Positions 25,053-37,555 of a stretch of DNA of 64,000 nucleotides are shown here, piece by piece. Positions within the stretch are counted from its first letter, which is position 1. The number at the start of each line of letters is the position of its first letter. The translations under genes and the position numbers were made by a program. The DNA comes from Thermothielavioides terrestris NRRL 8126 (taxonomy: Eukaryota; Ascomycota; Sordariomycetes; Sordariales; Chaetomiaceae). The stretch is from assembly GCF_000226115.1 (NCBI RefSeq), contig NC_016457.1:1612001-1676000 (forward strand), written 5' to 3'. The notes beneath the pieces were generated by a model. It worked only from the letters and a program-made list of their open reading frames with translations, made no database searches and was not told where the DNA came from.

Positions 25053-26117
25053 TTGAGAAGAGCTCTACATTCTATAGTTGCCGATGTGACGACGAACCAA
25101 GAAACAGTAGCGCTTCCCTTCTAGATACTCTGTGATAAATCTTTAACGCACAAGGTATCACATGTTTCCGGCTCACAAGCCTCTTCGTCTCCAGCCCACG
25201 GTACAGGCGAGAGAGAACAAATCCGGCCTATGATGTGACTTGAGAGGGATTGGTGCAGTAAGATAGGCAGGACCAATAGCATCCGAGAAACCAGTGCTCC
25301 TCTTTGTCTTTCTTGCCTGTCCTTTCCCGTCTGCTTCGCTCTCTCACCCCTTCGCTCTCTCCTTCTTTTTCTTCTTCTCCTTTTTATCTCTTTTTTTCTT
25401 GATTTCTTATTTCTTACATTCTGTTTCCTTTTTTCTTTCCTTTTTTTTCCTTCTTTTTTTATGTTATTGTAGAAAAACCACGGCCATCGTAATTCTTGGT
25501 CCAGATTCACCGATGTTACGGCCTCGTGATAAGGAGAAGCACTGCAGCCCCACAAAAAGGCCCTAACGTTATAGGTACTGTGATAGTAAGCTAAATGCAT
25601 AAAGCAACAGTGACCGGGGCCGTATCTGGGCTTATCAGCCATCACAGCATGGCTCGCCGTTGCAAAGTCAACGTTCGGGATCTTTACGCCAGACACACCT
25701 CACCTGCAACAAGGTCACGACATGTCTTGAAGCAGGTGGTCGTTGTAATGCAACTTGCAACTTCACAGGATTCCCAAACACATCTTTTTTTTTTTCTTTG
25801 ATAAGCTGCACGTGGAGTGTGACATGTCGAAGCGATGAATAATTAGGTGCCCCGGGCCGCTGCTCAGGTGCCGCATCCTGGTTGTTGCAACTTGGCCGCT
25901 TTGTCTGAATGCAACACCGTGCCGTCACCGTCATCAAGCTCCCACCAGCACCGGCATCCCGCCACCTAACATTTCCTACCCTGATCATACCAAACTTCAA
26001 CTCTGGCTGGCTGCTTCTTGCGAACCTTCACCAAGGCGGAGATTTTTGTAATACGATTTGCAGTAAAAACCGCACTCCTCCAACAGCAACGTATCCCCCT
26101 TCCGCAAGTCGGGCGCA
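25053..26117. other. Intergenic region with pyrimidine-rich low-complexity DNA
   Basis: It contains a strongly T/C-rich stretch (about 25310-25470) and further T runs (about 25785-25800). The minus strand frame there is a Lys/Arg/Glu low-complexity artefact. The last part is the promoter of the UBE2J-type gene. Confidence 0.5.
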
Positions 26118-26193
26118 ATGGCTGCCACAACGCCAACACCCAAGTTCAACTCCAAATCACCCACCATCCGCCGCATCCGTACGCAATCCCTCG

Positions 26194-26233
<40 letters not shown>

Positions 26234-27192
26234 AAGCAGCAGTTCCCCTCTCCCCACCAACCAACTCACTAACTAACCAACCCCCCTTCTCCCCCTTTCC
26301 AGTCCGCGAAGCGCACGAGCTCACGACGTCACCGTCGGCCGACTACCACGCGGCGCCGCTCGAGACGGACCTGTTCGAGTGGCACTTCACGCTGCGGGGG
26401 CCGCCCAACTCGGCGTTCGAGCGCGGGGCCTACCACGGGCGCATCGTGCTGCCGCCGTCGTACCCGCTGCGGCCGCCGTCGTTCCGCTTCCTGACGCCGT
26501 CGGGCCGCTTCGAGACGAACCGCGAGATCTGCCTGAGCATCTCGGGCCACCACGAGGAGACCTGGCAGCCCGCCTGGGGCATCCGCACCGCGCTGGTCGC
26601 GCTGCGCACCTTCATGGAGACCGACGTCAAGGGCCAGCTCGGCGGGCTCGAGGCCGGCGAGGACGTGCGGCGGCGGCTGGCCGCCGAGAGCGTCGGCTGG
26701 CGGTGTGGGGTGTGTGGCGGGAACAAGACGAACGGGGAGATCTTGGCAGAGTGTGAGGAGCGGGTGAGGGAGCGGGCGGGGGAGGGCGGCGCGGGGGTGG
26801 AGGAGGAGGTGGTGGTGCCCGCGGAACTGAAGATGGGGTGGAGGGACGAGATGGAAGGGCGGAAACCCGGGGAAGAGGGAAAGGGAAAGGAGAGGGAAGG
26901 GGAGGATGAGGAGAGTGCCAGGTTGGCGGAGGGGTTTGTGCAGACGACGCCTATGAGCACCAGCGGGGCGGCGGCGGTTGCGACAGGGTCACAGACGGCA
27001 GGTGGGAGCGTAGCGGCGCCGAGGACAGGCACAGTGCAACCGGCCCCAAGTCCACCGCCAGTGGCGGCCGGCCCGGCGCTGCGGCAGATCGACCGGAGGG
27101 TCGCCGACGATGTGCCAGCGTGGCTGGATCTGCTGATCGTCGCCGTGGCTATTTTGCTAGCCGCCGTGGTAGCCAAGGTCATGCTCGCCTGA
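26118..27192 (+). CDS. Ubiquitin-conjugating enzyme E2, UBE2J/Ubc6 type, tail-anchored
   Basis: E2 enzymes of this class sit on the ER membrane and pass ubiquitin to ERAD substrates. Exons 26118-26178 and 26303-27192 (intron 26179-26302, phase 1, CTAAC branch) give 316 residues. The UBC domain spans about residues 5-165: FEWHFTLRGPP, YPLRPPSFRFLTPSGRF, then NREICLSISGHH, with the catalytic Cys at residue 97, followed by ETWQPAWGIRTALVALR. This ICLSISGHH signature is typical of UBE2J1 rather than ordinary E2s. A Gly/Glu/Ala-rich linker leads to one C-terminal membrane helix (about 290-314, DLLIVAVAILLAAVVAKVML) ending in Ala, a tail anchor with the catalytic domain in the cytosol. The intron contains a CT microsatellite. 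Confidence 0.92.
26196..26231 (+). repeat. (CT)n microsatellite inside intron 1 of the E2 gene
   Basis: About 18 dinucleotide units lie 17 bases after the donor. The intron still has its own CTAAC branch site and a pyrimidine tract before the CAG acceptor at 26302, so the repeat is extra. Confidence 0.9.
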
Positions 27193-27700
27193 TTGCGCAT
27201 TAGGGCAGTTGTCCATCTCCTTTCCACGCAGTGCCGCCTGATTTCTTGCGCTCTCGGCCATGCATGCATGCTTTTGGGTTTGACACGGAGTTGGGGCGTT
27301 GTATAGACAGTTGTAATCCCACCGACATCCCCAGCATGCTCTCCTGTCACGGATCATTCGAACATGCCTGCAATCATAGTCAGCGCGGTAATATTTCGTC
27401 AGCGCACAATGGCCCAAGGTGGAGGTCTCGCGGCGAGGTCTATCACCACATAATCTGGCACTGATGAACGAGAAAAACAGTGAAAGAGCCTTTTTTTTGG
27501 TCGTCCAAACCGCTCACTAACTCCCAACTATGCGAAATGCAGGTGCGCAGGGGTATCGCTGAGTCCAACCTCTATCTCCCCGTCGCTTTTTGCCCATAAC
27601 CAGATAACCATGCACCAGGCATAAACACAAAACAGAAGCAAAGCTCCCCCCCAAAAACAGCCAGTTTCCCACGTGAACATCACAAGCCTCTCCCCTTTCA
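27193..27700. other. Convergent 3' intergenic region
   Basis: The E2 gene (plus) and the TFIIIC gene (minus) end towards each other here. A T8 run occurs at about 27491-27498. No gene is visible. Confidence 0.5.
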
Positions 27701-30700
27701 CTACACCACATCAGCACCAAGACCACCTTCCTCCTCTACAACCCTCGCCGGCCGCCCCGAAGGCAGCGCCTTCCTCTGCCTGGCCCCACCCGCCGTCACG
27801 GGACCCGGCACCGGCTCCTCCGCCGACGTCGCAGCCAACCCCTCCCTCTGCAGCTCGACGGCCATCCACCACCACTCCATGACCGCTGGCGCGCAGCCCT
27901 CCAGCTGCGTCTCGAGCAGGCCCAGCCCGGCGGCCCACTGCAAGATCAGCTCGGCCTCGAACTCCATGAGGACGGGCTTGAGCGTCTTGACCAGCTCCGG
28001 GGCGCGCATCGAGCCGCGCGACGCCAGCGTTATCAGCACCGCGCTAAGGTACCGCAGCCAGCGCTCGCGGTCGACCCGGCCGAAGACGTCGCACCAGACG
28101 GGCACCGCGCCGCCGGGGCCCCTGGTGGGCGGCGCGGCGGACCGGATGCGCGCGCGCAGGTCCGCGAGCGAGGCGTCTTCGTTCGGGTTCTCGTCCTTGT
28201 CGACCTCGTCGAACAGGTAGGTGTCGGTGGGTACGACGTCGAGGCGGAAGTGCAGGTATTTCTTGGTGTATTTGCGTGTTTCGTAGTTGCCCGGCTCGTG
28301 GCCCATGGGCACGTGGGGCTGGCCCGTGGTCTCGACGCGGACGCGGCCGCTGGCCTGCAGGTTCAGCAGCGCCATGATCATGCCGTCGTTGGTCAGGTAC
28401 GTGACGCGCTTCTTCTTCTCGCCCGCCCGGAAGGCCTGGTCGAGCTCCTTCTTGAACTGGACCGCCTTGGCGAACTTCTCTTGCTGCGCGGCCTTTTCGA
28501 GAGCGTCGAGCACCCTCGTGTTGAAGCGCCACCGCCGGCCGTTGGACCATTTCGACGACGACTTGGAGATCACGCCCTCCCGCTGGAGCTGGTCGACGCC
28601 CTTAATCATCAACTCGGTGATCTCCGTTTTGCTGCGGCCAGGGAACAGGGTGTTGCGCCTGTAGAGAACAGCATCCGCCGAGTACGCTTCGACTGGTGTC
28701 ACGCACAGGGACCGCGTCCAGGACATTGCGACGACCATGTCGGTACTCAGTTTCGGGGCAGGAGCGTTGTCCGCTGAGAAGGCGAGCGGTTCGGATGTCG
28801 CATCCTGAAACTTGTTGAAGATGGAGCGCTGCGGGTGATAGAAGGCCTCTCTCCATTCCCGGTTGCCGTGCTTGAATTTGGTCACGGTGAACTCCTTGTC
28901 CAAGGCCTCCCGCGTGGACGGCAGCGTCCGTCGCTCCGCCGTGTCAAGCTGGGTCGTCCACTTGATCAAAAACTTCCAATCGTACGCTAGAATATTGTCA
29001 TAGTCGATAGGTGGAATCTCGTTGTTTTCGTACGCCTTGAGGAACGCTCGCCGGAACTTCTCGGTCAAGCCGACAATCGTCGAGAGACGATCCTTCTTCA
29101 GGACACCCCAGTAGTGCCGGAGTTGACTGATTCTGCTTACCGTCAGCAGCCGCCTCCCTACAAGGTTCGAGAAAAGTCACTCACGTTTGGTCGGGCATGA
29201 GCCTCATCATCAACCCCCAGTCCACAACCCTGTCGACACCGCCCAATAGTGTGGTAACCACAATGAACGCCGCCAGCCGAACATTCTCGCTCGACCAATC
29301 GAGTTCCTCGTTCTCGCCGCCTGGAGTGCGGAGGAAGTCCTCCGCCGATCTCGGATACGCCGTGTGCTCCCGCATCGTCTTGATCGGCAGCAGCTTGAGC
29401 TTGGGAGGCCTTCCCTGAAGTCGCCTCACCTGTGTCTCACCCGCTTTCTGCACGCGACGTTTCTTGAGCACGGGCTCGCCTTCTCCCGCGGCAGCCCTCG
29501 GCGGCGCATCCTCCACATAGATCACGTCCCCGTAATCGTCGTCCTCGAGCTCTTCGTACGGCAGAGTGTCGACGCTGTACATCGTGTCGTCGGACCACGT
29601 CAAGGCGGGCGTCTTCGGACGGGCCTTCGACACCGGCGCGGAGACGTTAATGTAGATGTACGTGGGGGCCACAGAGCCACCCAGCATCACCGCCGTGCCG
29701 GCTTGCGACTGCTCCCACGCAGCGCATTGGTTGACGGTGGAGCAGAACTTTGCGTACGCCTTGTCGACCCAGTCGCGGAGTTGGATCTTTTCAGATTGCT
29801 GATTCTCGGCCATCTCCTCTGCGCTGAACGGCAAGTTCTGGGCAAGCAGCCACTTCCGACTGGGCATCCAGCCGTTCATAGTGAAGCTGGTACCGTGGCG
29901 CTCAAAGAAGCCCGCGGACAGCTCGGGCCAGGAGAACTTGGATCCAGACACGGGCTCCAAGACCGACGGGTACACAAATCTGTACTTCTTGGGTCCCTTG
30001 ACTTCTTCCTCATTGCCGGTCTGTGACTCTTTTGCTTCTGGCTCGTCCAAGACATCCTCGCTGCTCTCCCGACTGGACACTTGGCTCTGGCTCTGGGTTT
30101 CCCCAGGTTCTTGAGCGTCATCCTCGGGGCCGGTGCTGGGCTCCAAGAACTGAATCGCAGGCGTGGCGAACTGGTCCGTCGTATCGTCTGCGGCGTTGCC
30201 AAAGAAGGAGGCAGGCAAACTGGCCAACCCTGGATTTTTTACCCTTCCAAGCTCGGGCGAGAGTTTGGTCAACGGTTTGGTTGAGTGCGACAACCTGCGG
30301 CGACTGCGTCCGCCCACCCTCGATGGCAAAAGGCTATACGCTTTGATCGCTTCTAGCACAGAGGGCTGATCTTCCGCAGCTTGACCCCCCAAGAGATTCG
30401 GATCCACAGGGATGTCCCCGTATAACAGATTGCCTTCGAAGTCCGTCTTCGGCTTCTTCTGGGAGGGACCGGCCGGGAAATCGTGCGGGGCTGATCGTTT
30501 CCGACCGATGTAATCGTCTTCCGGAATCAGCTCAGTATCCCTGAGCCAGAGAGGATCCTTGGTGGGCTCGACAGGAGGCGCGGTCTGGGTGTAGTAGGGT
30601 GCATTGAAAACCTCAATCTCTTCAATCTTGCGCCTGCTGCGGAACTTTTGGCCATTAGCATTCGGCCTGCCATTTTTCTCGGGAGTCGGCGGCGGCTTCT

Positions 30701-33700
30701 TGTCGAGCTCCTGCAGCACTGCCAGTTCTTCCTGAGTGGGCGAAAAGGCCGCGGGGATGTAGATGCCCGGATAAGCTTCGCGCATCTTTTGCTTCATAAT
30801 GCTGGGGACCATCCCATTGGGATCCACACCGGTCCTCACTAGCAACGTGCATGTCTGCAGCCTTCCCCTCTCTGTCTTGACCATGGTCGTGTGCACGGCG
30901 GCGAGCTTGCGGGTCTCCAGCGCCCTCACTGCACTGACATAGTTCTTCCAGGTCGGCGGCATCTGGTCCCTGAACTCTTTCAGGAAGACCTTGGTGAGGG
31001 CGTAAAACAGAGCCTTCTCGCCCGGAAACACCCCGCAGTTGTTGTCCAGGATGTAGTTGATGATGTCAAAGGCTTGAGCAGTCCGCTTCTTCGCATCCGT
31101 TGCCATTCGGGCGTAGTTGGTCGAGCTGGAGAAAGGCTTGAGGACAGCACGTTCATTGTGCGAGTTCCACGGCTCCGCACACACATCCCGTTCGATGATT
31201 TGCTCCATTTGTTGGGATGGCGCTTCTGGATACTCAGTTTGAGGAGGTTGCGCCCGACTAGCCGGGATGGATTCCCATGGCGAAGCTTCTGTCCTAGACT
31301 GATCTCGGGCAAGGGTCCCGTCTGTGGGCCTCAAAGTAAAATTGTTGCCAGCGGTAGGAGAGGATGACTTGCCATCAGGTGCATTGTTTGACGTCGGCGC
31401 GTGCTCAGAGGCGCGGGTGATTGATGGGGTGGCAGGAGCCGTGGGTAAAGCATGAGGAAGTGGTTCTGATTGTTTCCGGTCGAGAACAGAGTTGAGAGCA
31501 CGGGCATCGGTGACGGCCGAATCAACCTGCGAGGCATCATCACCGGTGCCGGGGGGCTGTTGGACCTGACGGACTGTGTTTGTCAGCGTGGAAGGCCGGT
31601 ATTCGACATTGAAGGGTCTTCCTTCCTTCAAGGCGCTTGACTGACCCACAGCCGGAAGGGGTTCTCCCAGGACATCTTGTCCCTGTTCCAGGTGTCTGGA
31701 CGGCCCACCCAGGTGGGAGCTTGTGCCTCTGGAAACCGGCCTGGAGCGTTGCGCGGCCACGTTGTCCGGTTCATCCTCATCACCAACATCTGAAATATCA
31801 AGTCCTCGGAACTTGTGCTTCGGATCCAGCGAAGATCGCATAGCCGTCCGAACTTTGGATGGCAGATAAAGGGTTTTCTTTTCCGCTTTATTCTCGCTTT
31901 TCCGTGTGCTTCTTGACTTTCGCGTGCGGCCCGAAGCTTCTTCATCCCCTGCTTCCGAATCGCCCAGGGAGGGTGGCGGCACAGGGGATGGTTTGCGGCG
32001 CTTTCGGGATCGCTCAAGCAAAGTGGCAGGGTCGAAGTTTGGATTGCAGGGGACCAGAGCCTTCTGCAGATGGTATTTCAGGCCGATGTCGTTCTTCCAC
32101 GCTCCGCCACAGAGTGTGCAGACATAAGGCTTTGCTCCTGCAGGCAGAGATTGTCCCTTCTTGCCCTTGCCTCGACCGGCTCCACGGCGGCCTCCTTTGC
32201 CGCGGGCGGCCTTGGACGCTGTCGGCGGAACCTCAATGGTGTTGTCTTGAGTGGCAACCACAATGTCCTGAGAGGGCGGCGGTTCAGTAGAGGCCGATGG
32301 TTCAGTCGAGGCCGGCGGTTCAGTCGAGGCCGGCGGCTCAGTGGGGGCAGCGGTAGGTTCATCATTGGAGGTGGGCGATTTGATGTTGATGACACCTTGT
32401 TGAATCAAGGCGGCGTCGTCTCGACTCTCATCGTCGAAGATAAACACGTAAGTCCAGGGCGAAGCCCCGTCCTTGGCTCCCGTGGTCAACACCAGACTCT
32501 TCTCGTCACTCCCCGGAACATCCCGAATGGCTGGCTCATCGAGATTATCGTCGATGGGAATCACCAGAGGTTTCCTGGAGCTTCTGCCGGACCTTACGAA
32601 GGTGACTGTGCGGTCTGGGGGCTGGACCTGCAGTTTTCCAGCCAGGCCGTTGTACCGGACGTCCAAAACGACGTCTTCAACCTTTGTTGGTGTTGGTACG
32701 GCAACAACCGTGTCGGCCGCGGCCTCGGTGACTCCATTGGCCGCGGAAACCGTGGGTGAAACATCACGATCTTGGGCGCCAGATGACCCAGCCGTGCCGT
32801 TTTCTGCGACCTCGGCGTCATCCAAGGTCTCCTCGAAGCGCCGCTTGCGAGTTCGGGTGTCTCTGGATCCAGAGGGTTGCTCATCTTCGTTCAGATTCGC
32901 CGCGGCAACGTTCTCTTCAGTCGTCGCCTCGGGAACGGGTTCGGTTGCAACTTGCTGCTCGAGCCTGATGCGAGGCAACAGCTTCCGTTTTAATGAAGGT
33001 TTTTTCTCCCTAGCGATGCGGGACAGTTCAGAGAGTGAGATGTTCTCCCCGTTGCAGAAAGCCTTAGGTCGCACCGCCCCAAAGCCGTAAAAATCCGTGC
33101 CGGTAGAGTCTGGCGACTCCTTGTGCGGCGCCTGCGCCTGCGCTTGCGCCTGTTCCCCTTCATCTGCGTCTTCGTCGACTTTGGAAGGAGTAGCTAGCCC
33201 AGCGGCCCCAGGGGCCGAGAACATATAGGCGGATGTTTTACCTGTACGAACAAGCTTGCTGACGATCTGGAACTTCTTGAGGTGGGGTGGTTGCTGGGTT
33301 TCGGCAACCTTCGCTAGGTAGCTCGAAAGGTACCGTCGATGCTGGTAGCCAACTGTTGCCACGCTGACCTGAGGGTTGGAGGCCCCTTCCGGACCGGCGC
33401 TCCGGATAACTTCGAAGACAGTCTGCGCGAGAGGCTTCTCGGGTGTCCAGCCGCTGAAGATGCGCTTTAGCTTGGACCTGTCGGCACTACCGCCGCCTCC
33501 GCCATCCTCCGACTTCCCGTAGAGAGCCAGCGCATTTGGTTTCGGTTCCCGAAGCCTAGTCGGGTCCGAATACTGCGACGTCTTCTTCCCCGTGGCAAGG
33601 AACTTGTCCCACTCCTCTGGGCTCGGGTCCCTCACGAACTTCAGGCAGTCCAGGAAGACCTTACGCGAGCCCGGAAAGGAGGCGGCGGCGTACTTGAGCA

Positions 33701-34868
33701 CGCCCACATCGACCAAACGCTGACAATTTTTGGCCAGGGTCTTCATCTGCCACCGCTTGCCCGAGACACCCATCTTGAGTCGTAGATCGGCGTATCGAAT
33801 GACATTGAAAGCCTTGACAACGCCGACAGCGGTTCTGCCGAGGGCGTCCATGTCGATGTTGTCGCCGGTCCAGCGCGGGTGCCAGGGAACTGGTTCCAGG
33901 TCTTTGCTCAGGTTCTCGGGCGACAAGTCGAGGCCGCACGTCTCTTCTTCAACAAGCGGAGGGGCGAAATCGATCAGCCACAGCCTGCTGGTCTTCATTT
34001 TCTGCACAACGACCGTACGCTTGGCGATATAGCCTTTCCGGGCGAGGGAATCCGTCCGCTTCGGCAGGGACCGTTTGTCTTGGTCTACCAGGCGCCGAAG
34101 GTCGCTCTGAAGGATGCCCTCGGCGCGAGCGGACGCGATGCCCTGCAAACAGGCCCATTCGAGAGCAGGAACTCGCTTGTAGTCGACGCCATGGCGAGTC
34201 AGGGTCTGCCACACTAGATCCTCCGACGGGTGTATCCTGGGGCGGACGGTCAGGGTTTTCTTCGCCTTCTTGGACTCTCCCTTTCCTGTGCCCTTGGCGT
34301 CTCCTAATGCAGAGCCGAGCGCCGGGTCGACGGAGTCGGCTTCCGGCAGGGCAAGAGCCTCGCTGAACTCCAGCCGATTCCAACGCCTGTTGCCATTGAT
34401 TAGGATTTGCGGACGAGATCGCAACCAGTCCCATGCCCAACGGGCCGATGCCATCTCAGCTTCAGTAAGTGATTGCTCAAGGTTTGTCTCGTCGACCGGC
34501 TGACGCAGCATCTGCGCAACGCCATCTTGGAACGCCGCACTGTGCCCGCCTTGACTGAGATGATATTGCCGGACAATTTTCAGCAATTCAGATATCGAGA
34601 GTCCTGATATCGAGTCAGCATCGCCTTCGGCCGTGATAGCCACTCATGCGTCCAGCGACTCTCGTGGGCATGCCGCCTGGGGTACGTCACGACCGACCCG
34701 GATATCGGTCGGATCAATGACACTCGATGGAAGCTTGTCTACTATTTCGCAGTGCAGGGGGGGAATAACTGAAGCCGATCAAAGGTTTGACGACTCACCT
34801 TTTTCTCCAGAATATGCGATCTCGGGGATCAGGCCCTCGAGCAGGACCTCAAGACCGACCCCGCTCAT
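27701..34868 (-). CDS. tfc3: TFIIIC B-block-binding subunit (Tfc3/tau138 homologue)
   Basis: This subunit of transcription factor IIIC recognises the B box inside tRNA genes and recruits TFIIIB and RNA polymerase III. Exons 34799-34868, 29185-34603 and 27701-29132 give 2306 residues. The small first exon (MSGVGLEVLL) joins in phase 1 to GLSISELLKIV, restoring the conserved N-terminal helix. A winged-helix B-block domain lies at about 170-235 (EWACLQGIASARAEGILQSD, then LARKGYIAKRTVVV). A basic GRG-type stretch (about 825-845) is followed by a C2H2/C2HC-like finger (CTLCGGAW with a spaced HLQ and Cys, about 850-880). The C-terminal third has the WLPSRKW-like and LRHYWGVLKKDRLSTIV segments typical of Tfc3. 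Intron 2 (29133-29184) ends in AAGCAG, two in-frame acceptors that differ by one Arg codon. The middle is Ser/Pro-rich and probably disordered. Confidence 0.9.
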
Positions 34869-35364
34869 GATTGCGGTGCAACCGCTCTCATTCTCAGCTG
34901 TTGAAAATTTTGTCGATGGCGAGTCGATGCGGGAATTGAACTCTGGTGCTCGCGGTTTCGTGGTGGCGGAATGGAGCTGATTCAGTCGGGAAACGCGACG
35001 GGCGCAGATGCGGGAGGATTTTTGGAGGGGCAGAGTGAGGCAAGGTGGGGTGCTGCTCAGCACTAGAGGTACGTACCACCTTCGACTCTCGCAGAGAGGC
35101 AGTGGAACAAAGAACCGTGTACGAATTACACAGCAGGTCCTGTCCCTAAGCTTGAGCCAAAAAGAAGCAAGAGGAAATGCGAGAGCTTGGAAAAAAGCTG
35201 TACCATCTACCTCACTTACACAGGGACACTGGGATTGGAGGATTAGGTGGTCCTCGCCCAGCGCAATGCACGTTGCGCATTGCGCTGGGCGAAGATCTCA
35301 AGAGAAAGCGAACCTGTCGGGCGTATTCAAATTGATTATCTCCGCCCTGCTTAACGTAAGGTAG
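34869..35364. other. Short intergenic region carrying a perfect palindrome
   Basis: This is the promoter side of the TFIIIC gene and the 3' side of the next minus-strand gene. Its one distinct feature is the inverted repeat at 35254-35292. Confidence 0.5.
35254..35292. repeat. Perfect 16-bp inverted repeat with a 7-nt loop
   Basis: The left arm (35254-35269, TCGCCCAGCGCAATGC) and right arm (35277-35292) are exact reverse complements around the loop ACGTTGC. The stem is GC-rich and would form a strong hairpin in RNA from either strand. It lies about 73 bp past the stop codon of the minus-strand basic protein gene's end at 35365, on the side transcribed as its 3' UTR. Confidence 0.9.
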
Positions 35365-36470
35365 CTACGTCCCAAGGGCAGGACGCCTCTCGCTCATCAT
35401 CCTCCGATACGAAGCCACCACTTCCTGCCGAATGCCCTGCAGCTCCTCTCTTTGCCGAAGGCTGCCCGCAGCCTTGGGAATATCCTCCACGGCGACGGCG
35501 GCGCCGCGCACAAGCAGATTCTTGCGCGGCAGCTTGAGCTCAGGCGGCGCCTGCGCAACATCATTGAGGCCCACCTTCGCCTCCCCCCTCTTCTTCTTGA
35601 TCTCCTCCCACGGATCGCCCTCCGGCCCGCCCACCTCGCCGATGAGTCGCCGTCTCTTGCCTTTCTTTCCTCCTTTCTTCTTCCCTTGTCCCGCGGCCGC
35701 TTCGAGCTCGAGTTTCCACGACACGCCGAGCGCCTCGTTCTCCAACTCGCGTTCCTCGGCCAGCTCCCGCTCCTCCTCGCGTCGCTCCTTAATCTTGCGG
35801 TCTATCTTGCGCCACTCGGCGTACATGTTTTGCATCTTGCGCTCCTTCTTGGTGCGCCGCACCTTGAGCCCGAGCGGGTCCTTGCCGTTCTTGACCGTCT
35901 TGTGGACCAGCCCGCTGATGGGCAGGGCGGCGTCGACGCGGCGGCTGAACTCGGAGAGGCGCTCGCCGGGCCGGATTTTGAGGTCTTGGGCTGTAGGTGC
36001 TGCTGCTGACGGGTCTGATGACGGTGGCGTGGTTGTTTTCATGGCTGTACCATCTTTGCTCCTCTTTTCGGCGCCGCTCTTGTCCTTGTTCTTTGTCTTG
36101 CCCTTGCCTTTTCCTGGTCCGTCACCATTGTCAAGACCGTCGCGTGGTGTCTTGCCGTTGGCGAACGCCATCAGGCGCTTGAAGGCGCGCGGCGCATCGT
36201 CGGCGTCTGCCCCACCTCGTTTCCTTTTCTGGCCGCTCTTTTTTGGGACATCGTCGGTTTTCTTCTGCCCCGCCTTCTTCTTTTTGGAGATGGTTGTCGG
36301 TGGAAGGGGCTTTGCGATTTGTGATGGAGGGAGGTCGAAGCTGCTTACAGTCAGATCCAGAAGGGGCCAATTCACGCCAAAAGAAGGAGAGCATTGGGTA
36401 AGGGGATAGATACATGAGCACACACTTACGTTGACTCGTCCTTCTCTCTCCGAGTGTGCTTATGAGGCAT
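35365..36470 (-). CDS. Lys-rich, probably nucleolar protein (CCDC137-like candidate)
   Basis: Two exons: 36430-36470 (MPHKHTRREKDES) and 35365-36343, giving 339 residues. The intron (GTAAGT, phase 2) ends in AAGCAG, so exon 2 may start at 36343 or 36340; both keep the frame and differ by one residue. After a basic, low-complexity N-terminal half, a conserved-looking block reads RPGERLSEFSRRVDAALP and KDPLGLKVRRTKKERK, followed by a charged helical stretch (WRKIDRKIKERREEERELAE) and a C-terminal part with KLPRKNLLV. The PGE..F.RRV motif and basic coiled coil recall the CCDC137 family of nucleolar proteins, but that link is tentative. The coding status is strong because a tiny exon restores a good start. 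Confidence 0.75.
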
Positions 36471-37555
36471 TGTGGGCGACTGGGCCTGTAGTTGTACTCC
36501 GTGTTGAAGGCCAGTTTCGTTCTTCAAAGCAACGTCTCGAAGCTGGAAAAATTTCCCCACAAGACGAGATAAGATAACGATAAACCTTACACTATATCCA
36601 CCCCACTCAGTGGGACAGTTCCCACACCCCTCATCCCAGCCTGCTCTGGCGCCATCTCAAGTTGCCCAAGTCGCGAGGGTTCTTGCGCACAGTAGTTAGG
36701 CCAACATGACTCGTGCTTTCAGGGACGGTTTGTTTCATAAGCCGTCGCTATAAGACCTTGGCTGCGAATGGAGCCGGGGACATTCCAATTCGACGTTCCT
36801 GAACGGTTTAGACGACTGACTCGGCATTCGGCGTGATGCACGCATTAACATGCTGGTACTCCGGGCCGAATATTATTCCAGCTGCGTGAGACATTGGTCC
36901 AGAACGTCGGCAAGGGCCGCAGTGCCACCCTCAGCGCTGTCACGCTTCGGGCCAGGGGCTGCCCGGCCGGATGCTGCCAAGGCCGGCCGGCACAGGCGGC
37001 AAAGTCCTTTTGGCTTATTCCAGGTTCAGACCGAGTGGAATGAACATTTCTGATTCAATTCGTGTTTTCCTGCTTCTGCTTTCTGCTTTCCTTTCTTTTC
37101 CATGTTTTCTTTCCCCTTTTCCATCTAGTGTATATCTGTGTCCTTCTCTCTTTCCCTCGTTCCGTTCTCTTCTCCTTCCTTACCTCAAGTCTCAACCTCG
37201 CGCCTGCTCGCCGATCGACCGCCGGTCAGCCAATGAGCGGCGCACGTTTTCTCCTGAGTGGCCGCAGCGAAACGACACTGTCGCGAACGCAGGCAAGCCG
37301 GTTTCCATCTGCAGAAGCTGATCGGTCCCCCGCCGCAGTCCCGTTGGAAGCCTTCTGATGATGCGGCCGGGGTCGGTGGGGCTGGTGGAGTTCAAGGGCT
37401 CGGGCCGGGAAGCGGTTGCACGAGCTGGAGTCCGAGACGCGGACGCTGGGGATGGACTGCCCCGGCAGTCGTCATTGCTCAGAGCTGGCGCAGAGAGAGC
37501 AGCTCAAAACAGACGGCAGCCCGCATACTCCATCTTCTCTGCTCTCCGGTCAGCC
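36471..37555. other. Divergent promoter region, 1.1 kb
   Basis: It separates the minus-strand basic-protein gene from the plus-strand AIM6-like gene. From 37060 to 37200 the plus strand is T/C-rich (CTTTCC and TTTTCC blocks), a usual leader signature for the AIM6-like gene. No gene is seen. Confidence 0.5.
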
